A stretch of 47,415 nucleotides of DNA from assembly GCF_014646135.1 (NCBI RefSeq), contig NZ_BMMW01000003.1, positions 736,159-783,573 of the forward strand, given 5' to 3'. Below, one piece after another: positions 41,034-47,415 of the stretch. Position 1 is the stretch's first letter. Each line of letters opens with the position of its first letter. The translations under genes and the position numbers were made by a program. This DNA comes from Nocardia camponoti. Its GTDB lineage: Bacteria > Actinomycetota > Actinomycetes > Mycobacteriales > Mycobacteriaceae. The notes below the pieces were generated by a model that was not told where the DNA came from, searched no databases, and saw only the letters and a program-made list of their open reading frames with translations.

Positions 41034-42314
41034 GTGCCCGCAACCATCGACCCAGCGGCGACCGCCTGGCTACTCGCGGCCACCGCGATGGTGTTGCTGA
41101 TGACGCCCGCACTGGCCCTGTTCTACGGCGGCATGGTCCGCTCAAGCGGCGTCCTCAACATGCTGATGATGAGTTTCATCTCGATTCCGCTGGTCACAGT
41201 CGTGTGGATCGTCGCCGGATACAGCCTTGCCTTCAGCGACGACGCGGGCGGCGGCCTCATCGGCAACCTCGCGCACGCGGGTTTGTCGGGCATCAACCCC
41301 GACACCGTCCGCAGCGGCATCCCCGAACTGCTGTTCGTGACCTTCCAGCTCACGTTCGCGATCCTCACCGCGGCGCTGGTTTCCGGCGCGATCGCCGACC
41401 GCGCGAAGTTCACCGGCTGGATGGTGTTCGTTCCGCTGTGGACGCTCGCGGTGTACGCCCCGATCGCGCACTGGGTCTGGGGACCCGACGGCTGGCTCAG
41501 CGCCTTCGGCGCGCTCGACTACGCGGGTGGTCTCGTCGTCGAAATCGCTTCTGGCGCTTCGGCATTGGCGCTCGCGCTCGTTCTCGGTCCGCGTATCGGC
41601 TTCAACGTCGACGCGATGCGTCCGCACAACCTGCCCTTCGTCCTGCTTGGCGCTGGCCTGCTGTGGTTCGGCTGGTTCGGCTTCAACTCCGGTTCGGCAT
41701 TGGGTGCGAACGGCCTCGCCGCTGGCGTCTTCCTGAACACGCTCATCGCGGGCAGCCTCGGCATGCTCGGCTGGTTGATCGTCGAGCAGGTGCGTGACGG
41801 TCGCCCGACCACCTTCGGTGCGGCATCGGGCGCGGTCGCTGGCCTTGTCGCGATCACGCCGTCGTGCGGCGTGGTGAACACGCTCGGTGCGATCATCGTC
41901 GGCCTCGCTGCTGGTGTTGTGTGTTCGTTCGCGGTTGGCTGGAAGCACCGCGCGGGCTACGACGACAGCCTCGACGTGGTCGGCGTGCACTTCGTCGGCG
42001 GCGTTGTTGGCACGATCCTGATCGGCCTGCTCGCGACGCACGTCATGACCGGCGGTGTCGACGGCCTGTTCTACGGCGGCGGACTCGCCCAGCTTGGCAA
42101 GCAGGTTGTCGCGGTCCTCGTTGTCGCCGCGTACGCGTTCGCGGTGTCGTTCGTGCTCGCCAAGGGCATCGACAAGCTGCTCGGCTTCCGTGTCAGCAAG
42201 GAAGATGAGTCGTCAGGCATCGACTTCGCGCTGCACGCTGAGACGGCATACGCCGAGGGTGTGCACGGTCATTCGCCGCGTCGCTTCGGCGAAGGTCACC
42301 AGTTCGGCCACTAG
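41034..42314 (+). CDS. amt: Ammonium transporter, Amt family
   Basis: This 426-residue protein has eleven hydrophobic helices and the Amt signature regions FYGGMVRSSGVLNML, DYAGGLVVEIASGASALAL and FGWFGFNSGSALG. The first pore histidine of E. coli AmtB (H168) is replaced by Glu, E170. The second, H319 (GVHFVGGVVGT), is kept. The start is GTG 41034 after GAAGGAG. The tail (about 385-426) is cytosolic and His-rich, ending HGHSPRRFGEGHQFGH. There is no glnB/glnK partner beside it, so it is an orphan copy. It imports ammonium across the membrane. Confidence 0.93.
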   Translation: MPATIDPAATAWLLAATAMVLLMTPALALFYGGMVRSSGVLNMLMMSFISIPLVTVVWIVAGYSLAFSDDAGGGLIGNLAHAGLSGINPDTVRSGIPELLFVTFQLTFAILTAALVSGAIADRAKFTGWMVFVPLWTLAVYAPIAHWVWGPDGWLSAFGALDYAGGLVVEIASGASALALALVLGPRIGFNVDAMRPHNLPFVLLGAGLLWFGWFGFNSGSALGANGLAAGVFLNTLIAGSLGMLGWLIVEQVRDGRPTTFGAASGAVAGLVAITPSCGVVNTLGAIIVGLAAGVVCSFAVGWKHRAGYDDSLDVVGVHFVGGVVGTILIGLLATHVMTGGVDGLFYGGGLAQLGKQVVAVLVVAAYAFAVSFVLAKGIDKLLGFRVSKEDESSGIDFALHAETAYAEGVHGHSPRRFGEGHQFGH

Positions 42315-42322
42315 CTACGGGT

Positions 42323-42367
42323 GCGGCTGGGGTTTAACTAACCTCGGGTTTAACTAACCTCAGCCGC
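42323..42367. terminator. Bidirectional terminator with 16-bp tandem duplication
   Basis: GCGGCTG (42323-42329) and CAGCCGC (42361-42367) form the base of a stem that continues with GGGTT/AACCT (12 pairs including one G-U). The loop side contains two perfect copies of GGGTTTAACTAACCTC (42330-42345 and 42346-42361). It separates the converging amt and metallopeptidase genes and overlaps the metallopeptidase stop codon. Confidence 0.8.
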
Positions 42368-43480
42368 GCTAGCCGCGAAGGTGTTGCACGACGTCGTGCG
42401 GTTGTTCGATACGCCGCTTTCGAACCACTTTCCGCCGTTTTGGGCGGTGCCGTGGTCGCGCATATCGCCGGTGCTGTCGCCGCGACCGTAAGCATCCTTG
42501 GTCGCGAGCTGCACCTGCGATGACGACAACGAACCGCCGCCCTTCGACGAAACGATGTACATCCCGTCGAAGCAGTTGGCCTGCAACTCGACTCGACGCG
42601 AAAGCTCAAGGCCCTGCGGTGAGCGCGCGCCAACATCGACGCGCTCGCTGTTGGCCTTGCGCAAGATTCCCGATTGCGCCTGCACGTGATGGCCGTATTC
42701 GTGCGCGAAAACCGAAAGGTAGACGACCCAGTTGTCACGGAAGATGTCGGTTTGTAACTGGCTGATCGGCATGTAAATCGTCTTGTTCGCCGCGCAGTAG
42801 AAGGCGGCGAAGTTGCTGGTAGAGCCGGTGCACGGGGTTGAAATACCCGCTGTTGTCGCCGAAATATTGAGCTTCGGCTCTTCAAACGACAGGTTGTTTT
42901 CGGCGAAAATCGGCTTCCACGCGGTCGACAAACAGCTAGCCGCCGACTCGAAAAACGCGCGCGCCTTCGCGACCTCGGTGCCCCACGACGCGTACTTGCA
43001 TGACGCGGGAACCAATGTCGCGTTCGCATCGGTGAGCAGCGGATTGTCGACCGTCGCCGACGGCGGGTTCGCCGGGTCGGGGGTGTAAGTGGTTGTCGGC
43101 TTTGGGCCGAGCGCGGTTGACCCAAGGTCGATACCAGTCGCGACGGCATAGCGAACAAGGCCAAATACCGCGAGCAGAATCACGACGAGAAGCACTGCGG
43201 TGCCGCCGCTTTTGCGCTTGCGCGGCGGGCGGACTGGTCGACCGGGCGGGCCGTAAGGCATGGGCGGCGGACGGTAGCCCGAGTGTTGGCCGTACTGAGG
43301 TTGGGCTGGCTGGCCGTACTGGGGAGGTTGCGGTGCGTACCGTGGCTGCTGCTGCGGATAACCCGGTTGCTGCGGGTAGCCCGGTTGGGGCCGATACCCG
43401 GGATGAGGTGGAGTTCCAGGGCGCGGAACAGGTTGTCCGCCACCAACATTCGGGCCATAACCGTACGGTGGTTGGTTCAC
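42350..43480 (-). CDS. Membrane-anchored neutral zinc metallopeptidase (YpfJ family)
   Basis: The 376-residue protein has a Pro/Gln/Tyr-rich N-terminus (1-85) with PGYPQQP repeats, then a basic stretch (RPPRKRKS) and one transmembrane helix. An extracytoplasmic zinc peptidase domain follows, with HEYGHH at 260-265 (VFAHEYGHHVQAQSG) and ELQANCFDGMY providing the second metal motif. Several Cys in the outer domain could pair. GTG 43480 is preceded by GAGGGGG; the longer frame to 43627 is an unlikely start. The final codons run into the terminator. Targets are unknown. Confidence 0.88.
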   Translation of the reverse strand: MNQPPYGYGPNVGGGQPVPRPGTPPHPGYRPQPGYPQQPGYPQQQPRYAPQPPQYGQPAQPQYGQHSGYRPPPMPYGPPGRPVRPPRKRKSGGTAVLLVVILLAVFGLVRYAVATGIDLGSTALGPKPTTTYTPDPANPPSATVDNPLLTDANATLVPASCKYASWGTEVAKARAFFESAASCLSTAWKPIFAENNLSFEEPKLNISATTAGISTPCTGSTSNFAAFYCAANKTIYMPISQLQTDIFRDNWVVYLSVFAHEYGHHVQAQSGILRKANSERVDVGARSPQGLELSRRVELQANCFDGMYIVSSKGGGSLSSSQVQLATKDAYGRGDSTGDMRDHGTAQNGGKWFESGVSNNRTTSCNTFAASAAEVS

Positions 43481-43543
43481 TCCCCCGTACCCCCTCGCTT
43501 TGTAAGTCGCCGACAGCCGCTGACGCGACAATAGCAAGCTGTC

Positions 43544-43549
43544 TAGAGT
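43544..43549 (+). promoter_or_regulatory. -10 element of the DUF2207 gene, near-leaderless
   Basis: TAGAGT with TGACGC about 17 bases upstream (43521-43526). The predicted start is within two bases of ATG 43558. Confidence 0.5.
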
Positions 43550-43557
43550 AGGCAGCC

Positions 43558-45171
43558 ATGCTGACTTTTCGGGGGGCCGCCCTAGGCGCGCTGTTACTCG
43601 CCTCGGGCTGTGTTCTCGCTGGTGCACCGGTTGCTACCGCTGACCCTGGCGCGGGTGTCTCCATCGTCGCCGATCTCACACTCACCACCGATGGAGTGCT
43701 GCGCGTCGTCGAAACCGTCGACGTTCCCGCCGACGGCACCTTCAAAATGTCGCTGCCGCTGCGGTTAAAGGTCGCCGACGACGTCGAGCGCACGTTCAGA
43801 GTCACCGATGTCACCGCGACGGGCTCCGGGTCGGCGGTCACGGCAAACGACCAGTTCGTTGTCTCGGCAACCCCGGGCGAAGCGAAATTCGCCTACACGA
43901 TTCACAACACCGTCGCCGATATGCCAGGTGCGCAGACCTTTCACTGGCTCGGTGCGCTGAATGCCGACATTGCGGCATTGGACGTGTCGGTGATCAGCCC
44001 GAGTTTCCAAATGGGAATTGTTGACTGCAAACTCGGACCTGCGGGCAGCGCCAAGCCGTGCGCGGATATTCGCGTTGAGCCCGACGGCACGCTGTATTTG
44101 ACCCAGCGCGACCTCCATAAGGGCGACGCGATCGACCTCACGTTGCAGATGCCGCCGGGCACTGTTGCCGCGAATGCCGACATTCGCGATGGGAACGCAC
44201 CCGGTCCGTTCTCGTTCACCGCACCGGTTTTCGCTGCCTTTGGCGCGGTATTGCTCGCGGTGCTCTCGATGGTGGCCTATGTGCTTTTCGCGCGAAAGCG
44301 AACTGCCGCCGCGCTGGTTGGCAACGAGGAGTTCAATCCGCTCGCGAGCAATGGCGATCGCGTGGAATTGGTTTCGCCCGATGGGTTATTGCCTGGTGAA
44401 GCCGGTTTGCTGCTCGACGGATATGTCGATCCGGTTGATATCGCGGCGACCGTTGTCGACTTGGCCGTTCGACGCTATCTGCTGATCACGCCGATAAACG
44501 CACGTGGCGAAGACGACTGGCGCATTAGTCGCGTGAACGCCCCCGACGACCAATTGCGTGAATACGAACGCGCCGTTTACGACATGCTGCTGCCCGCGGG
44601 TACTGACACCGTCGCGGTGCGAGAATTGCGCGCGCCGAACCGTTTTCAACTCAAACCGTTGCGCGAGGCGATTCGCGCCGACGCGATCGAGAACGGCACC
44701 TTCGCCGACCCGAAGCAACGACGAATCCCGCAGCTCATCGGTGGTGCGCTGATCGGTATTGGGCTCGTGCTCGCCGTCGTGCTCGCGCTGACCGTCGGGC
44801 ACGCGCTCATCGGCGTCGCGATCGCGCTTGGTGGCGTCGCGGCCACTCTGCTACCCAAGTACCTGCCAACGCGCACCCCACTCGGCGACGAGCTCGCAAG
44901 GAAGATGCGCGCGATGGGTCGCGGACTGGAAAGCGTTACGCGGCAACAGGTTCCGCCGATCGATCAGGAAACCCTGTTCTCGCGCGGACTGCCGTACACG
45001 GTGGTGACCGGCCGCGTCGACAACTGGATCCGCACGTTCCGCGATATGGACCCGTCCGCCGACGCGCAACCGGGCTTGTACTGGTTCGCCGGCTACCACC
45101 GAGACCGCGACCTACACCGCTTCGCCTCCCAATTCCCGTTCTTCATCACGGCACTACAGGCGGCTTGCTAG
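43558..45171 (+). CDS. DUF2207-domain membrane protein
   Basis: The 537-residue protein has a signal peptide (1-28) with an LLASGC segment that may be a lipobox. An extracytoplasmic beta-rich domain (about 30-215) contains the DUF2207-type FHWLGALN... strand. A transmembrane helix lies at about 221-247 (VFAAFGAVLLAVLSMVAYVLF), followed by a cytosolic region and a hydrophobic pair at about 393-437. A second soluble part ends RFASQFPFFI. The family is widespread in Actinobacteria and uncharacterised. It is divergent from the metallopeptidase gene (77 bp). Confidence 0.85.
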   Translation: MLTFRGAALGALLLASGCVLAGAPVATADPGAGVSIVADLTLTTDGVLRVVETVDVPADGTFKMSLPLRLKVADDVERTFRVTDVTATGSGSAVTANDQFVVSATPGEAKFAYTIHNTVADMPGAQTFHWLGALNADIAALDVSVISPSFQMGIVDCKLGPAGSAKPCADIRVEPDGTLYLTQRDLHKGDAIDLTLQMPPGTVAANADIRDGNAPGPFSFTAPVFAAFGAVLLAVLSMVAYVLFARKRTAAALVGNEEFNPLASNGDRVELVSPDGLLPGEAGLLLDGYVDPVDIAATVVDLAVRRYLLITPINARGEDDWRISRVNAPDDQLREYERAVYDMLLPAGTDTVAVRELRAPNRFQLKPLREAIRADAIENGTFADPKQRRIPQLIGGALIGIGLVLAVVLALTVGHALIGVAIALGGVAATLLPKYLPTRTPLGDELARKMRAMGRGLESVTRQQVPPIDQETLFSRGLPYTVVTGRVDNWIRTFRDMDPSADAQPGLYWFAGYHRDRDLHRFASQFPFFITALQAAC

Positions 45172-45369
45172 CGCCTTGAGCCGTGACGGTCCGCACTGTG
45201 GCAGACCCCGACACGGGAGGTCACGGCGCACGGCGAGGTTGGCCGCCCCGCGGCAGACAGCCCCATGTCGCGCGACCGCTGCGGACCTGGTCATGCTGCG
45301 AGGTCGGGCAGATAGCCCACGGCGCCCGGTCACCGCGTGTGACCTACTTAAGCGGCGATGGCGTGCGCG

Positions 45370-45396
45370 GCCGTCGACCGCGACAGGGTCGACGGC
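45370..45396. terminator. Hairpin between DUF2207 and ROK gene ends
   Basis: GCCGTCGACC (45370-45379) and GGTCGACGGC (45387-45396) pair perfectly around a 7-base loop. There is no T-run. It lies at converging genes. Confidence 0.65.
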
Positions 45397-45412
45397 GGCA
45401 TTCAAACTCTGT

Positions 45413-46693
45413 TCAGCTGCGGCGGATTGCGGAGAGCGGGTCGGCGTAAAGGGCGCTTACCGACGTGACGACGGCCGCGAACTCCTGCACCTTGCCGCCG
45501 AAACCGCTGATGCGGATGTCGGTCTCGGCCAGCTGCGTGCTCTGCCGGAACGCGCGCGCGACGTGCGGGAGCGCGGGGCGGTAGCCCGTAAACGCCTGGC
45601 CGCCAAGGACAACGCGGTCGGGGTTGAGCATGTCGCGGACAAGGGCGACAGTCTGACCGAGCATCGTCGCGCGCTCAGCAAGCAGTTCGCGTGCGGGCTC
45701 CGAACCGCCTTCGGCCGCACGGTAGAGGTCGTTGATGGTGGTGCCAGCGGTGCCGTTGTGCGCGGAGATGATGCCGCGGCCAACCGCGCGCGCGTGCAGC
45801 GCACGGTCGCCGACGGTCACTTCCAAGCAACCACGTCGACCGCATTCGCACTGCACGTCCGAGCCGGTCGGCAGGTGCGCGATCGACCCTGGCCCGTTGC
45901 TCGGCGTGTGCACGCGACCGTCGAGAGTGACCGCGATGCCAGCCATCTCACGCACGTAGAAGTACAGGCTGCTGCCGCCCGGCGTCGGGGCGAGCGCGGT
46001 TTCGCGTGCCGCACCGGAGGCGTCGAATGTGGGCAGCAACAGCTCCGACGCGGCCATCGCCTCAACGTGCGGCGCGACCGAAACGGGCAACTCAAGCACG
46101 TCACCGAGGACCTGCCCGATGGGCGCGTTCTTCCACGCGAGCTTGGGGTGATCGACGATGCCGGTAGTCACGTCGACGCGTCCACCGATCGCGACGCCCG
46201 CCCACAGCGGCTTACGTCGATGCCAGCGCTGCAGGAACGCCTTGGCGCTACGAGCGACGGTTGTTACCGCGAATTCTTGGCCGCTCTGCGGCGTCGCGAT
46301 GGCGAGGCCGCCGAGGATGCGACCACGCAGGTCGGCGGCGACAATCTTGGTCTGCGCGGCACCGATGTGGATGCCGAGCGTCAAGTACGACTCGTGGTCG
46401 ATTTCGAACGGCACGCGTGGGCGGCCGACAGCGCCAGCGGCGGTGAGGTCGGAGCGTTCACGCAGGAGACCGGCCGAAAGCAGCGCTGCCACCTGACGAT
46501 TCACCGTCGCGATAGAAAGGCCGGTCGACTTGGCCGCCTTGTCGCGCGAGATCGGACCACCGATCGCGCTACGCAGGACAGCGGCGGCAGGGTTGTCGCT
46601 AATGCGAAGTTCTGGAGCAATCACCGGACGAGAGACACGAGGGCGGGTGCCGACCACACGAGTTGCGGGACGGTCGAGAATGGGAGCAGACAT
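45413..46693 (-). CDS. ROK-family transcriptional regulator
   Basis: The 426-residue protein has a winged helix-turn-helix at about 40-90 (SRDKAAKSTGLSIATVNRQVAALL). A ROK sugar-kinase-like domain carries the zinc motif CECGRRGCLE at about 279-288. The upstream histidine segment GSIAHLPTG is kept, and the glycine loop (LGIHIGAAQTKIVAADL) resembles that of ROK regulators. ATG 46693 has GGAA seven bases upstream; an ATG at 46705 is an alternative. It probably represses sugar or lipid genes and has no kinase partner here. Rv0485 is a similar mycobacterial protein from memory. Confidence 0.88.
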   Translation of the reverse strand: MSAPILDRPATRVVGTRPRVSRPVIAPELRISDNPAAAVLRSAIGGPISRDKAAKSTGLSIATVNRQVAALLSAGLLRERSDLTAAGAVGRPRVPFEIDHESYLTLGIHIGAAQTKIVAADLRGRILGGLAIATPQSGQEFAVTTVARSAKAFLQRWHRRKPLWAGVAIGGRVDVTTGIVDHPKLAWKNAPIGQVLGDVLELPVSVAPHVEAMAASELLLPTFDASGAARETALAPTPGGSSLYFYVREMAGIAVTLDGRVHTPSNGPGSIAHLPTGSDVQCECGRRGCLEVTVGDRALHARAVGRGIISAHNGTAGTTINDLYRAAEGGSEPARELLAERATMLGQTVALVRDMLNPDRVVLGGQAFTGYRPALPHVARAFRQSTQLAETDIRISGFGGKVQEFAAVVTSVSALYADPLSAIRRS

Positions 46694-46841
46694 ATGAAGT
46701 TCCAAGCTGTAAATCCCGCGATAGCGACGCGAGATTGCCTACATGAGCGGCGTGGCAGCGCACGAACCGCTAAGGGTTCAGCTGCAGCGACAGGAACGAC
46801 ACAGTTCACGGGTCAACGGCAACCGCAAACCGAGCGCGGTG

Positions 46842-46855
46842 GTCACGTACGTGAC
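46842..46855. promoter_or_regulatory. Perfect 14-bp palindrome, candidate ROK operator
   Basis: GTCACGTACGTGAC lies 149 bp before the ROK start. It could be an autoregulatory site. No binding is shown. Confidence 0.45.
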
Positions 46856-46991
46856 TCGCGTTGCGGAGATGTGGTTACCGGACATAACAATCAAGTTAAC
46901 ACCCAATCTAGGTCCGAAACAACTGAAACCGGCGGAATGTGCGGTCAGGCACAACGTTTCCGCAGGTCAATAAGTAGGTCACGACAGCGCA

Positions 46992-47026
46992 AAGCGCCCC
47001 ACCCGGGCGAGCCGGATGGGGCGCTT
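46992..47026. terminator. Terminator of the right-edge gene
   Basis: AAGCGCCCCACCCGG (46992-47006) and CCGGATGGGGCGCTT (47012-47026) pair over 15 bp with one mismatch around a 5-base loop. It lies 36 bases past the stop of the gene at 47062. Confidence 0.85.
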
Positions 47027-47061
47027 ACGGTCCCTCAGAAGCCGTTATGCGGCGAGGTTTC

Positions 47062-47415
47062 TTACTTGGCGGGAGCCGCCGGTGCCGGCTTGGGAGCAGG
47101 CTGGGTGATGGTGACGAAGTACTGAATCGCCGCACCAATGGCGAACGGGGCGGTCACGAAGATCTGACCCGCGATCACACCGAGGGCACCGATGGTGGTG
47201 GCACCAACGACGCAACCCGCGATCGGGCCCGCACCGAACAGGCCGAGGAGCACGCCGGTGGCGACCAGGCCAGCGCCAGCGCCAGCGATGCAACCGACAG
47301 CCGCGCCGCCGAGGCCGCCAACGAGGGTGCCGATGCCGGCGCCCAAGGAGATGGTCGAGGTCAGACGCGACCAGGCGGCCTGCTCACGCTCGTACTCGTT
47401 CTTCCAGGGAGCCTG
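47062..47415 (-). CDS. Glycine-rich membrane protein, 5' end cut by window edge
   Basis: 118 codons including the stop are visible; the frame is open to the last base. A charged start (WKNEYEREQAAWSRL) is followed by glycine-zipper helices (GAGIGTLVGGLGGAAVGCIAG and VVGATTIGALGVIAG). A second hydrophobic segment and a Pro/Ala/Lys tail follow (APKPAPAAPAK). Small mycobacterial and nocardial membrane proteins of this kind are common and uncharacterised. A TTG at 47346 is unlikely to be the start, because coding character continues upstream. Confidence 0.75.
   Translation of the reverse strand, partial: QAPWKNEYEREQAAWSRLTSTISLGAGIGTLVGGLGGAAVGCIAGAGAGLVATGVLLGLFGAGPIAGCVVGATTIGALGVIAGQIFVTAPFAIGAAIQYFVTITQPAPKPAPAAPAK

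Larger units (their letters stand above)
46694..47061. other. Intergenic region upstream of the ROK gene
   Basis: These 368 bp contain a 14-bp perfect palindrome (46842-46855), a TAAC-N6-GTTA dyad (46885-46898) and a terminator for the gene at the right edge. The rest shows no gene. Promoter-like AT-rich sequence lies at about 46870-46930 for the minus strand. Confidence 0.5.

Noticed and set aside
45176..47125. 649-codon plus-strand open frame
   Set aside because: It is antisense to the ROK gene and has no recognisable domain; it also runs across the non-coding upstream region and terminator.

Overview
The window reads as chromosomal DNA of a high-GC actinobacterium of the order Mycobacteriales (mycolic-acid group, closest in feel to Nocardia/Rhodococcus/Gordonia-type genera). 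The evidence is a block matching, from memory, the gene order around Rv3712-Rv3721c of Mycobacterium tuberculosis: murT, gatD, a 299-residue Rv3714c-like protein, recR, ybaB, an SRPBCC protein, an FAD oxidoreductase, a fatty-acid methyltransferase and dnaX. Supporting evidence is an ESX-type EspI-like ATPase, a tuberculostearic-acid gene pair, a PknK-like kinase and several leaderless promoters. Species cannot be fixed from the sequence alone.

Layout. 1-335: degenerate ~95-bp tandem array running off the left edge. 547-2679: EspI-like MinD-family ATPase with an N-terminal repeat domain. 2916-5607: taurine-type ABC operon on the minus strand. 5871-7746: LysR regulator divergent from an EamA exporter. 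7869-9617: Tat-exported FAD oxidoreductase. 9664-11612: murT-gatD. 11791-12807: zinc-ribbon metallopeptidase. 13078-22177: four-gene minus-strand operon: transglutaminase-DUF2126 fusion, circularly permuted ATP-grasp/Alpha-E fusion, second transglutaminase, and a protein with PD-(D/E)XK nuclease motifs. 22324-23917: unknown protein, recR, ybaB. 24055-25220: MerR regulator and VOC protein. 25268-28599: SRPBCC, tmsA, tmsB. 28680-33676: cupin, PknK-like kinase, membrane-anchored protein. 33742-37151: fadA-fadB. 37279-39696: dnaX. 40121-42314: unknown protein and an ammonium transporter. 42350-45171: zinc metallopeptidase and DUF2207 protein. 45413-47415: ROK regulator and a truncated glycine-rich membrane protein.

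How genes work together. MurT/GatD amidate the lipid II stem peptide. TmsB methylates oleoyl chains in phospholipids and TmsA reduces the product to 10-methylstearate. FadA/FadB do beta-oxidation. DnaX, YbaB and RecR serve replication and repair. The ATP-grasp/transglutaminase/DUF2126 operon belongs to a family predicted to make and cut amide-linked peptide products; its substrate is not known.

Most interesting. (1) The amidoligase operon sits inside the otherwise conserved block and ends in a coupled PD-(D/E)XK-like gene. (2) Its DUF2126 protein carries a ~290-residue insertion with four copies of an ALGLAD helix and a lysine/alanine tail. (3) The 3' end of the nuclease-like gene, stop codon included, is duplicated 137 bp downstream. 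(4) A palindromic element with TGGCATTTTCGTGC arms occurs three times between genes. (5) The ammonium transporter has Glu at the first pore His.
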